Of a stretch of 10,693 nucleotides of DNA, positions 1 to 8,160 are shown one piece after another. The DNA lies in NCBI GenBank assembly GCA_947501315.1, contig CANMXH010000070.1, positions 1 to 10,693 on the forward strand. The letters run 5' to 3'. Within the stretch, counting starts at the first letter, position 1. Every line of letters begins with the position of its first letter. The notes beneath the pieces are model-generated. The model saw only the letters and a list, made by a program, of their open reading frames with translations, did no database searches and was not told the origin of the DNA. This DNA is from Caulobacteraceae bacterium (GTDB taxonomy: Bacteria; Pseudomonadota; Alphaproteobacteria; Caulobacterales; Caulobacteraceae). The translations under genes were made by a program, and so were the position numbers.

Positions 1-579
1 TCGAAGATGGCGTTTTCGATCATCCGGGGCGGCAATACCGACGTCTATGTGATGGACCTGTCGAGCCGCCAGCTGCGCCGCCTGACCAGCGATCCCGGTA
101 TCGACACCTCGCCGTCCTTCAGCCCGGACAACAGTCAGATCGTCTTCACTTCGGACCGGTCCGGCAGCGCGCGCCTCTATACGATGCGGGCCGACGGCAC
201 GGGCCAGCGGGCCATTTCGCGCGGCGGCGGCATCTACACAGCCCCGAACTGGAGCCCGCGCGGAGACCTGATCGCCTTTACCAAACAGGGCGGCGGCAGA
301 TTCTCGACCGGTGTGATGGCCACCGACGGCTCCGGCGAGCGTATCCTGTCGTCCAGCTATTTCGAGGAGGGGCCGTCCTGGGCTCCCAATGGCCGCTACA
401 TCATGTTCGCGCGGCAATCGCCCGGCGGGGACACCCGCCTGTGGACCGTCGATCTGTCAGGTCGGGTCGTGTCGCAGGCCGGTTATTCGGGCCGCGGTAC
501 CGATCCCGCCTGGTCCCCCCTGCTCGACGAACAGCCCGTCAACCTCGGTGGCGGCGGCCCTGACGGCTGTCCCACCTGA
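1..579 (+). CDS. tolB: TolB, Tol-Pal periplasmic beta-propeller protein (3' part)
   Basis: The frame is open from the left edge, so the gene starts outside the window; about 192 C-terminal residues are present of a protein usually around 430-445 long. The visible part is made of beta-propeller blades of the TolB/WD40-like type, with repeated units such as DVYVMDL, SPSFSPDNSQIVFTSDRSG, ARLYTMRADGTGQR, PNWSPRGDLIAFTK and PSWAPNGRYIMFAR. In the known system TolB is periplasmic, binds Pal at the outer membrane and is released by TolA during cell constriction. The pal gene follows 121 nt downstream, which fits. The protein ends in a short Gly-rich tail (NLGGGGPDGCPT) after the last blade. The identity is secure from the blade motifs together with pal next door; only the N-terminal domain and signal peptide cannot be checked here. 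Confidence 0.95.
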   Translation, partial: SKMAFSIIRGGNTDVYVMDLSSRQLRRLTSDPGIDTSPSFSPDNSQIVFTSDRSGSARLYTMRADGTGQRAISRGGGIYTAPNWSPRGDLIAFTKQGGGRFSTGVMATDGSGERILSSSYFEEGPSWAPNGRYIMFARQSPGGDTRLWTVDLSGRVVSQAGYSGRGTDPAWSPLLDEQPVNLGGGGPDGCPT

Positions 580-700
580 TCAAGAAGGAGCCTTTCGGCT
601 CAAACCCGCGTTATCGTGACTGGCGAAACCGCTGGCGCAACAGTAGCAACCCGCTAAAGCCAAGCTGGAGGCTTCGGCCTCACCTCAAGGAGACGACCTG
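580..700 (+). other. tolB-pal intergenic gap with two small hairpins and a tandem 12-mer
   Basis: This non-coding gap holds two stems on the + strand: GAGCC/GGCTC with a TTTC loop at 588-601, and GAGGC/GCCTC with a TTCG tetraloop at 668-681, just before the pal ribosome binding site (AAGGAG, 687-692). Neither is followed by a T-run, so they do not look like intrinsic terminators. They could stabilise or set the processing of a tolB-pal transcript (inference). Between them lie two adjacent imperfect 12-mers, CTGGCGAAACCG (620-631) and CTGGCGCAACAG (632-643), matching at 10 of 12 positions. I see no convincing -35/-10 pair. Confidence 0.4.
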
Positions 701-1258
701 ATGATGAAAATCCCGACCCTCGTCCGTCTGGCCGCCGTCGGCATGGCCGTGACGGCCATTGCCGCCTGTACCCCGCGCACGCCCGCCGACACCGGCGCCG
801 GCAACACCGTGCCGACCCCGGCCAATGACCAGTACACCGGTAACGCCGTTGCCCCCGTCTCGGGCGGCAATCTCGGTGCCCCCGCGCCCGGCTCGGAGCA
901 GGATTTCGTCGTGAATATCGGCGATCGTGTCTATTTCGATCTCGACAGCTATGCGATCCGTTCGGAAGCGTTTCCGCGCCTCGACGCCCAGGTGGCCTGG
1001 CTGCAGCGCTATCCGGGCGTGACCATCCGTATCGAGGGCAATGCCGACGAACGCGGCACCCGTGAATACAACCTGGCCCTCGGTGCCCGCCGCGCTGAAT
1101 CGGTTCGCACCTATCTGGTCGAGCGCGGCATCAACGCCGGGCGAATCGATACCATCAGCTATGGCAAGGAGCGTCCGATCGCGGCCGGCTCGAACGAGGA
1201 ATCCTGGGCCCGCAACCGCAACGCCCACACCGCCATCGTCTCGGGGGCTGCGCGGTAG
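701..1258 (+). CDS. pal: Pal, peptidoglycan-associated outer-membrane lipoprotein
   Basis: A 185-residue protein with a lipoprotein signal: basic start, hydrophobic stretch, and lipobox I20-A21-A22-C23, so C23 should be lipidated. A Pro/Thr/Gly-rich linker (about 24-65) leads to an OmpA-like peptidoglycan-binding domain (about 68-180) with VYFDLDSYAIR, GNADERGT (114-120) and LGARRAESV. D116 and R131 have the 15-residue spacing of the diaminopimelate-binding Asp/Arg pair of OmpA-like domains. In the known system Pal tethers the outer membrane to the wall and pairs with TolB, encoded upstream. Two adjacent ATGs (701 and 704) are possible; AAGGAG at 687-692 serves either. The length is normal for the family, and a strong terminator follows, so pal probably ends the tolB-side transcription unit. 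Confidence 0.97.
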   Translation: MMKIPTLVRLAAVGMAVTAIAACTPRTPADTGAGNTVPTPANDQYTGNAVAPVSGGNLGAPAPGSEQDFVVNIGDRVYFDLDSYAIRSEAFPRLDAQVAWLQRYPGVTIRIEGNADERGTREYNLALGARRAESVRTYLVERGINAGRIDTISYGKERPIAAGSNEESWARNRNAHTAIVSGAAR

Positions 1259-1281
1259 GCTCGAGACAGCGTCGATAAGGA

Positions 1282-1316
1282 GAAGGGCGGCCGGTTCCCG
1301 GCCGTCCTTTCTTTTT
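1282..1316 (+). terminator. Rho-independent terminator after pal
   Basis: A perfect 7-bp GC core, CGGCCGG (1288-1294) with CCGGCCG (1298-1304), closes a three-base TTC loop. It extends through a G-T pair and further G-C and A-T pairs to about 12 bp, and runs into the T-rich tail TTTCTTTTT (1308-1316). It lies 24 nt after the pal stop codon and separates pal from the next gene. Confidence 0.88.
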
Positions 1317-1343
1317 GACCTCTATTTCTTTGCATCGCACAAT
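1315..1343 (+). promoter_or_regulatory. Candidate housekeeping sigma promoter for the DUF3667 gene
   Basis: TTGACC (1315-1320) and CACAAT (1338-1343) are 17 nt apart, close to a sigma-70-type -35/-10 pair. Transcription would start near 1350, before the ATG at 1369. The -35 box sits in the T-tract of the pal terminator, so one unit would end and the next begin in the same few bases. This is a motif match by eye only; the -10 is weak. Confidence 0.35.
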
Positions 1344-1368
1344 CGCACGCAGCAAATCGGGGGCGGCA

Positions 1369-2490
1369 ATGGACAGTCTGGAAGCAGCCGGCGGTCTGAT
1401 CACCGGCGGACTGATCGCGAAACTGCTGTCGCGACGGGAAAATCGTCGCCAGGAATCGACTGAGGATCATTCCGGGATCTGCAGCGACTGCGGCGCGCCG
1501 GTCTCGGGAAAATACTGCTCGGAGTGTGGCCAGCCGACCCATGTGCACCGTTCCCTGCTGCATCTCGGCGAAGAGATGCTGCACGGTGTGCTGCATTTCG
1601 ACGCCCGGATCTGGCGGACACTGCCACTGCTGGCGATCAACCCCGGACGGCTGACCCGGGAATGGATACAGGGCAAACGCACCCGCTACGTCTCGCCGCT
1701 GGCCATCTTCCTGTTCAGCGTCTTCCTGATGTTTTTCGTGTTCAGCTTCAGCGGAGCCCTTGAACCTGAAATCACCACGCCCTTGCCGGACCGGATCGCC
1801 GAAGCGCAGACCGAGCTGGCCACCGCCCGCGCCGGGCTGAGCGAGGCGGAATCGGCTGCGGCTGCGAGCCCCGGGTCCGAGGCCTTGGCGCTGACCGTGA
1901 GCGCGACGCGCGGGGAGGTCGAGGTGCGCGAGCGACGTCTGGCGGCCCTGACTGAAACCGGCGCCGACGCGACCCGTCCCGACGGTCTCACGCCCGGAAG
2001 CTGGCAAGCCGAGATGGCCGACGCCGTTCAGGATGACCGGGTCCAGGTCAGGGGCGACAGCAAATGGGTCGAGAAGGTCAAGCACAAGCTGAGCAACCCC
2101 GATCTGCTTCTCTACAAGATTCAGCAGACGGCCTATAAATTCAGCTTCCTGCTGATCCCCCTGTCGATCCCGTTTGTGGCCCTGCTGTTCCTGTGGCGGC
2201 GAGGCTTCACCCTGTATGATCACGGCGTCTTCGTGCTCTACTCCCTGACGGCCATGTCGATCCTGGTGATGGTCACCTCCATCCTCGCGCCGATCTGGAG
2301 CGGCTTCGGCGTGCTGAGCGGTCTGGCCTTCGCCTTCGGTGTGCCCGCACACATGTTTGCCCAGTTGAAGGGAGCCTATCAGCTGTCGTGGTTTTCCGCT
2401 GCCTGGCGGACAATGCTGCTCCTGATCTTCTGCGTCTTTGCCCTGACGGCGTTTGTGCTCAGCATCATCATGCTGGGCCTCGCGGGGTGA
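1369..2490 (+). CDS. DUF3667 family membrane protein with N-terminal zinc ribbon
   Basis: A 373-residue protein of unknown function. It opens with a four-Cys zinc ribbon, C38-x2-C41 and C50-x2-C53 (CSDCGAPVSGKYCSECGQPT), followed by the conserved stretch RIWRTLPLLAINPGRLTREW and GKRTRYVSPLAIF that marks DUF3667 proteins. Membrane segments are about 110-130, 258-277, 286-311, 313-334 and a last one at the C-terminus. Between the first two is a loop of about 127 residues rich in Ala/Glu/Arg with coiled-coil character (EAQTELATARAGLSEAESAA). Positive residues before segment 1 (GKRTR) and after segment 2 (WRRGF) suggest that the zinc ribbon is cytoplasmic and the loop periplasmic. I chose ATG 1369, preceded by a G-run (1359-1363); an in-frame TTG at 1315 lies inside the terminator tail. 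It interrupts the usual pal-cpoB adjacency. The Zn-binding role is inferred. Confidence 0.85.
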   Translation: MDSLEAAGGLITGGLIAKLLSRRENRRQESTEDHSGICSDCGAPVSGKYCSECGQPTHVHRSLLHLGEEMLHGVLHFDARIWRTLPLLAINPGRLTREWIQGKRTRYVSPLAIFLFSVFLMFFVFSFSGALEPEITTPLPDRIAEAQTELATARAGLSEAESAAAASPGSEALALTVSATRGEVEVRERRLAALTETGADATRPDGLTPGSWQAEMADAVQDDRVQVRGDSKWVEKVKHKLSNPDLLLYKIQQTAYKFSFLLIPLSIPFVALLFLWRRGFTLYDHGVFVLYSLTAMSILVMVTSILAPIWSGFGVLSGLAFAFGVPAHMFAQLKGAYQLSWFSAAWRTMLLLIFCVFALTAFVLSIIMLGLAG

Positions 2491-2530
2491 CGCCTTGCGG
2501 GCGCCTCAAATCAGTGGGACGAAAACAACC

Positions 2531-3427
2531 ATGCTGAAGTTTCCCGCCGCCCTCCGTTCGCGCAACGCCCTGATCTCGGTCCTGGGCATCGTCCTGATTG
2601 CGGGCACGACCACGGTCGTGGCCCAGACCACATCGCTTGAGCCGGTGCAGTGGGACAAGCGGCGGCTTGAACAGCTGGACCGCAATGTCCGCCGGCTCGA
2701 ACGCGCCTTGACCCAGCGCAACGCCGCCGGTGATCCTGTGATTATCGAGCCGGATCCCGAGGTCATCGCCCTTCAGGGTCGTGTGGGTCTGATGGATCGC
2801 CGGCTGGCCGACATGGAGGCGACCGTCCAGCGCGTAAACGGCGACATAGAGCGGCTGACCTTCCAGCTGGATGAGGCCGGGCGCGACAACACCGCCCTGG
2901 CCAATCGTGTGCGTGACGCCGAGGGCCGCCTGCGTGTCATCGAGGCCGCGGCGGCGCGCGAGGCCGAGCTCAATTCACCCATTCCCACCACCTCGCCGAC
3001 CGGTGACGCGGTGCGCGACCTGACTGCTGCCGCCCGCCTCACGGCCACCGACCCCCAGAGGGGCGAGCGGGCCCTCCAGACCGTCATCCTCGCCTGGCCG
3101 GATACGCCGCAGGCGCGGGAGGCCTCCAGCCGTCTGGGCGACCTGCGCGTTGCGGCCGGCGATCCGGCCGGTGCGGTATCGGCCTATGCCACGGCCCTGC
3201 AAGGCTGGCCGACGGCCCCCTGGGCCCCCTCGACGACCCTCGAGCTGGCCAACGCCCTGAATGCGACGGACCGCAAGACCCAGGCCTGTACCGCCCTGAC
3301 CGAGTTCACCCGCCGCTACGCCGAGACGGCCAGCCCCGCAGTGCGAACCCGGTCCACCGAGACCCGCACCCGTATCGGCTGCCCGGCCGCTGCGCCCGCC
3401 GCGCCGCCGGCCCGGAGAGGGGGCTGA
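2531..3427 (+). CDS. cpoB: CpoB/YbgF, Tol-Pal system TPR protein
   Basis: A 298-residue periplasmic protein. The signal peptide has a basic start (MLKFPAALRSR), a hydrophobic core and a likely cut after VVA (31/32). A coiled-coil region follows (about 38-125: heptad-like stretches such as RRLEQLDRNVRRLERAL and RVNGDIERLTFQLDEAGRD), then a short Pro/Thr linker and a C-terminal TPR domain from about residue 159 (LTAAARLTATDPQRGERALQ; LGDLRVAAGDPAGAVSAY; LELANALNATDRKTQACTAL). This architecture is that of CpoB, which in E. coli links Tol energy to septal wall synthesis by PBP1B. The first TPR looks eroded. The start at 2531 gives a proper signal peptide; an in-frame start at 2453 would add residues read out of the preceding gene's end. 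The ribosome site is weak (GGGA, 2516-2519). The stop overlaps the probable tilS start. Confidence 0.93.
   Translation: MLKFPAALRSRNALISVLGIVLIAGTTTVVAQTTSLEPVQWDKRRLEQLDRNVRRLERALTQRNAAGDPVIIEPDPEVIALQGRVGLMDRRLADMEATVQRVNGDIERLTFQLDEAGRDNTALANRVRDAEGRLRVIEAAAAREAELNSPIPTTSPTGDAVRDLTAAARLTATDPQRGERALQTVILAWPDTPQAREASSRLGDLRVAAGDPAGAVSAYATALQGWPTAPWAPSTTLELANALNATDRKTQACTALTEFTRRYAETASPAVRTRSTETRTRIGCPAAAPAAPPARRGG
3413..3426 (+). promoter_or_regulatory. Ribosome binding site and CTG start of tilS
   Basis: GGAG (3414-3417), inside a purine run (GGAGAGGGGG), lies 6 nt before a CTG at 3424-3426. That CTG overlaps the cpoB TGA as CTGA, the same geometry as the common ATGA coupling. No ATG, GTG or TTG occurs in the tilS frame between 3241 and the ATG at 3538, and that ATG lies after the catalytic SGGGDS motif. 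The site therefore decides the start, if CTG initiation is accepted. Confidence 0.6.
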
Positions 3428-4788
3428 CCCCAGACCCCGCCGACTGGATCCGGTCCGCGCGGGCCATCCTGTCCGCGCGGCTCCGGACTCACACCGACCG
3501 GCCGCTCGCCCTGGCCCTGTCCGGAGGCGGCGATTCCATGGCCTTGCTGCACCTCGCCGCCGACTGGGCGCGGGCGAAGGGTCGCCGTCTGCTGGCCCTG
3601 ACCGTCGACCATGGTCTGAACCCCGACAGCCCCGACTGGACGGCCGTCGCTGAGCGCGCCGCCCATGCGGCCGGGGCCGACTGGCGCGGACTGCACTGGA
3701 CCGGCCCGAAGCCCGCGACCGGCCTGCCGGCCGCCGCTCGTACCGCCCGCCATCGGCTGATCGCAGAGGCGGCACGGGAGGCGGGCGCTCGGGTCGTGCT
3801 GTTCGGCCATACCGCCACCGATATCGTCGAGGGCGAACTGATGCGGGACCAGGGATCGACCCTCGGCCGGCTGCGCGAATGGTCGCCGTCTCCGGCCTGG
3901 CCCGAGGGGCGGGGCCTGATGCTGCTGCGTCCGATGCTGGACGCCGGGCGGGAAGACGTGCGGCAATGGCTGGCAGGGCAGGGGGGCACCTGGATCGATG
4001 ATCCGGGGAATGACGACCCGAGGTTTGCCAGAAGCCGGGCGCGGCAGGCTCTAACCCTTCTCCCGATGGGAGAAGGTGGCCCGGAGGGCCGGATGAGGGT
4101 CGACTGGATGAGCGGCGAAGCCGCCCCCGGACAGTCGCCCCTCACCCTTTCGCGCAAGAACGACGGCTGCGCCGTCGTGCGCTCAATCCCTCTCCCATGG
4201 GGAGAGGGATCAATTGATGTTGAACGATCTAGCGACATTCACACCCTCGCCGCCGTCCTCGTCTGTGTCGGCGGCGGCGACCGGCTGCCGCGTGGAGACC
4301 GGCTCTCCGCCATTCTCGACCGGCTGCGCGCCGCTGAGGACTTCACCGCCAGCCTCTGCGGAGCACGCATCGAGGCGCGCGGGGCAAAGGTTTTCGTGAC
4401 CCGCGAGGCTGGCGAGTTCGTTCGCAGGCCTCGCCAGCCTCTGCCGCTTGACCCGGGTGTCGAGACCATCTGGGACGGCCGCTGGGCTATCACGGTCGGG
4501 TCGTCCGGATGGTCCGTCGCCCCTGCCGCCGGGCGCATGGCGAGCCTTTCGGACGCCGACCGGGCCGTAATGAAGGCCTTGCCGCCTGCGGCACGCGGTT
4601 CCCTGCCTGTGCTGATCCGGAACGATGCGACTGCGCCGGTTCTTGCAGGGCCGGCGGGCAGGGCGACGTCGCTGGTCGGGGAGAGACTGGCGCTGGCGCT
4701 GGACCGAATGACGCACGAACGGGACCTTGGTGCCGCCATCCATGGCGCATTGCCGCGGAACCACCTATTTTCCGAAGCAGATCACTGA
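3424..4788 (+). CDS. tilS: TilS, tRNA(Ile)-lysidine synthetase, carrying an in-frame repeat
   Basis: TilS uses ATP to attach lysine to C34 of the CAU-anticodon tRNA-Ile, changing both codon reading (AUA) and charging; it acts in the cytoplasm and is normally essential. From a CTG start the product is 454 residues. The PP-loop motif SGGGDS is at 33-38, followed by TVDHGLNPDSPDW, GHTATDIVEGELMRDQGS, LLRPML, and WIDDPGNDDPRFARSRAR closing the N-terminal catalytic domain. A later C-terminal domain includes VGGGDRLPRGDRL and GARIEARGAKVFVTREAGE. Between them, residues about 211-262 are encoded by a palindromic repeat, and a short AT-rich seam follows. In E. coli TilS a helical segment of similar length occupies this place, so the repeat may have replaced it. 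The nearest ATG (3538) would remove the PP-loop. It overlaps cpoB by 4 nt. Identity is secure; activity is uncertain. Confidence 0.88.
   Translation: MTPDPADWIRSARAILSARLRTHTDRPLALALSGGGDSMALLHLAADWARAKGRRLLALTVDHGLNPDSPDWTAVAERAAHAAGADWRGLHWTGPKPATGLPAAARTARHRLIAEAAREAGARVVLFGHTATDIVEGELMRDQGSTLGRLREWSPSPAWPEGRGLMLLRPMLDAGREDVRQWLAGQGGTWIDDPGNDDPRFARSRARQALTLLPMGEGGPEGRMRVDWMSGEAAPGQSPLTLSRKNDGCAVVRSIPLPWGEGSIDVERSSDIHTLAAVLVCVGGGDRLPRGDRLSAILDRLRAAEDFTASLCGARIEARGAKVFVTREAGEFVRRPRQPLPLDPGVETIWDGRWAITVGSSGWSVAPAAGRMASLSDADRAVMKALPPAARGSLPVLIRNDATAPVLAGPAGRATSLVGERLALALDRMTHERDLGAAIHGALPRNHLFSEADH
4056..4208. repeat. REP/MITE-like palindromic element inserted in frame in tilS
   Basis: A compact array of inverted repeats, 153 nt (51 codons). 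Stem 1 is CCTTCTCCC/GGGAGAAGG (4056-4064/4068-4076). Stem 2 is GGCCC/GGGCC (4078-4082/4086-4090). A long-range stem pairs 4091-4099 with 4139-4147 (one mismatch), enclosing CGACTG/CAGTCG (4101-4106/4132-4137) and GCGGC/GCCGC (4112-4116/4120-4124). Stem 3 is ACGACGGC/GCCGTCGT (4160-4167/4171-4178), extended by GCGC/GCGC. Stem 4 is CCCTCTCCC/GGGAGAGGG (4188-4196/4200-4208). Stems 1 and 4 are near-identical end modules. It reads through in the tilS frame without a stop (LLPMGEGGPEGRMR to SIPLPWGEG). From memory, units with these CCCTTCTCCC-type palindromes are common between genes in alphaproteobacteria. No clear target duplication is visible, and there is no second copy in the window. Confidence 0.8.
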
Positions 4789-4827
4789 CGACCGGGCGCT
4801 GCGGCGCACCCAGGGAATGATACGAGA

Positions 4828-6762
<1,935 letters not shown>

Positions 6763-6777
6763 CCGGCTGAAAAGTCA

Positions 6778-6816
6778 GGACCCGCCGTGGGCATGACTCG
6801 CGGCGGGTTCTTTCGG
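6778..6816 (+). terminator. Probable intrinsic terminator after ftsH
   Basis: CCCGCCG (6781-6787) pairs perfectly with CGGCGGG (6801-6807), with A-T, G-T and G-C extensions at the base. The loop is 13 nt and the tail is a short T-rich run (TTCTTT, 6808-6813). It begins 15 nt after the ftsH stop. The tail is weaker than at pal, so termination may be partial. Confidence 0.65.
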
Positions 6817-6824
6817 ACGAACTA

Positions 6825-6839
6825 GTTTACATTTTAAAC
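6825..6839. promoter_or_regulatory. AT-rich inverted repeat upstream of the acyltransferase gene
   Basis: GTTTA (6825-6829) and TAAAC (6835-6839) form a perfect inverted repeat around a 5-nt spacer, in an unusually AT-rich patch between the ftsH terminator and the next gene. The size and symmetry suit a dimeric repressor's operator. TTTACA (6826-6831), inside it, could be a -35 box, but no good -10 follows at 16-18 nt. Which protein would bind is unknown; the winged-helix regulator encoded at 8812 is one guess. Confidence 0.3.
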
Positions 6840-6881
6840 AAGTCTATGCGATACGGCTTCCATCAAGAGGGGAGTCCTTCC

Positions 6882-8102
6882 ATGTCTTCATCCGAAACCG
6901 ACCCGTCCGGGCGCCTGCACGGCCTCGACGCCTTGCGCGGTACCGCCCTGCTGCTGGGTGTCGTCCTGCACGCCTCCATGTCCTATTTCCCGGTCACGAT
7001 CTGGATCGTGCCGGACACCGACAACTCGCCGGTCGCCGGCGTGATCTTCTTCGCCATCCACCTTTTCCGCATGACGAGCTTCTTCCTGATCGCCGGCCTG
7101 TTCGCTCATATGATGCTCGAGCGGCGGGGCACCGGCGGCTTCATCCGGGACCGGGCGAGCCGTATCGCCGGTCCGCTGGCGGCCTTCTGGTTCCCGATGC
7201 TTGCGGCGATCATCGCCGGGCTGATCTGGATGGCCGCGATCCGCAACGGCGGGACCATTCCCACCGGCGGACCGCCCCCGCCGCCGCTGACGCTCGAGAC
7301 CTTCCCCCTGACCCATCTGTGGTTCCTCTGGGTGCTGCTGATCCTCTATGTCGCCATGCTGGTCCTGCGGGCACCCTTTGCCATGGCGGACCGCGACGGC
7401 GGCTGGGGCCGGTTCGTCGACCGTATCACCGGAGCCTTGATCGGCCCCTGGACCCCGGCCCTGATGGCCGCGCCGCTGGCCGTCGCCTTCTGGCTGGCCC
7501 CGAACTGGACGCCCTTCTTCGGCATCCCGACGCCGGACACGGGGCTGGTGCCCAACCCGGTCGCCCTGACCGCCTTCGGCACAGCCTTCGGCCTCGGCTT
7601 CCTGCTGGACCGCCGCCGCGATCTGCTGGTCCGGATCGAGCGGCTCTGGCCGGTGTTCACGGTCGTGGCCCTGGGGGTCGGGACCGGGGCCCTGGTCCTG
7701 GCCGGTGGACCGGTCCCCGAGCTGGCACCCGTCACCGATCCGGAGCTGAAGGCCCCGCTGGCGGCGGTGATGGCCCTGGCCGTCTTCGCCTCGACCCTGG
7801 CGGTCCTGTCCCTGGCCCTGCGCTTCGCCTCCGGCTACAGCGCCGTCCGCCGCTACCTCGCCGACTCGTCCTACTGGGTCTACATCGTCCACCTGCCGCT
7901 CGTGATCGTCGGCCAGATCCTGGTCGTGAACGAGACCTGGCCCTGGTTCGTGAAGTTCGGCGTGGTGATCGGCGGGACCATGGCGATCAGCCTGCTGACC
8001 TATGAACTGCTGATCCGCCACACCTTCATGGGTGGCTGGCTGAACGGGCGTCGCATCCCCCGACGTCGCCGGCCGGACCCGGCCCTGTCGCCCGCCGAAT
8101 AG
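6882..8102 (+). CDS. Acyltransferase-3 family membrane protein, OpgC-like
   Basis: A 406-residue integral membrane protein with about ten hydrophobic segments. The N-terminus has the family signature LHGLDALRGTALLLGVVLHAS with the conserved Arg-Gly (19-20) and candidate catalytic H30. Further family-like stretches are HLFRMTSFFLIAGLFAHMM, FIRDRASRIAGP, THLWFLWVLLILY and SYWVYIVHLPLVI. Members move acyl groups (acetyl, succinyl) across or at the inner membrane onto sugars, as OpgC does for periplasmic glucans and OafA for O-antigen. The resemblance to OpgC/MdoC is in the N-terminal third and the FRM..FF region; the substrate cannot be read from the sequence. ATG 6882 is preferred because GAGGGGAG (6867-6874) sits 7 nt upstream; an in-frame ATG at 6846 lacks a site. 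It is the first gene of the block between ftsH and folP. Confidence 0.85.
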   Translation: MSSSETDPSGRLHGLDALRGTALLLGVVLHASMSYFPVTIWIVPDTDNSPVAGVIFFAIHLFRMTSFFLIAGLFAHMMLERRGTGGFIRDRASRIAGPLAAFWFPMLAAIIAGLIWMAAIRNGGTIPTGGPPPPPLTLETFPLTHLWFLWVLLILYVAMLVLRAPFAMADRDGGWGRFVDRITGALIGPWTPALMAAPLAVAFWLAPNWTPFFGIPTPDTGLVPNPVALTAFGTAFGLGFLLDRRRDLLVRIERLWPVFTVVALGVGTGALVLAGGPVPELAPVTDPELKAPLAAVMALAVFASTLAVLSLALRFASGYSAVRRYLADSSYWVYIVHLPLVIVGQILVVNETWPWFVKFGVVIGGTMAISLLTYELLIRHTFMGGWLNGRRIPRRRRPDPALSPAE

Positions 8103-8115
8103 CTTGCCAACACAC

Positions 8116-8146
8116 GCCGGCTCGTCCACCCCAAGGGCGAGCCGGC
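8116..8146 (+). other. Strong hairpin between acyltransferase and membrane protein genes
   Basis: GCCGGCTCG (8116-8124) pairs perfectly with CGAGCCGGC (8138-8146) around a 13-nt loop. It ends 3 nt before the GGAG ribosome site (8150-8153) of the next gene. There is no T-run, so it is not a standard intrinsic terminator. It may set the 3' end or the relative expression of the two genes (inference). Confidence 0.5.
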
Positions 8147-8160
8147 TCCGGAGAATCGTC

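Noticed and set aside
580..700. A promoter for pal in the tolB-pal gap
   Set aside because: I found no -35/-10 pair with acceptable sequence and spacing; pal may be read through from tolB.
1159..2352. A minus-strand open frame of about 400 codons opposite the pal end and DUF3667 gene
   Set aside because: It runs across the pal 3' end, a strong terminator and a promoter region, and has no domain; the + strand genes explain the interval.
4056..4208. The palindromic array as a CRISPR or tRNA-like structure
   Set aside because: The stems differ in sequence and length, there are no equal spacers, and no acceptor/anticodon layout or cas genes are present.
4726..4774. Heat-shock (sigma-32) promoter for ftsH: CTTG at 4726-4729 and CCTATTTT at 4764-4771
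   Set aside because: The -10-like box is fairly good for alphaproteobacterial RpoH, and ftsH is often heat-induced, but the only CTTG is 34 nt away, not 17-18. No -35 is correctly spaced.
3538..4788. tilS starting at ATG 3538
   Set aside because: This start lies after the SGGGDS PP-loop and would give an enzyme without its ATP-binding motif, although the sequence coding for that motif is intact just upstream in the same frame.
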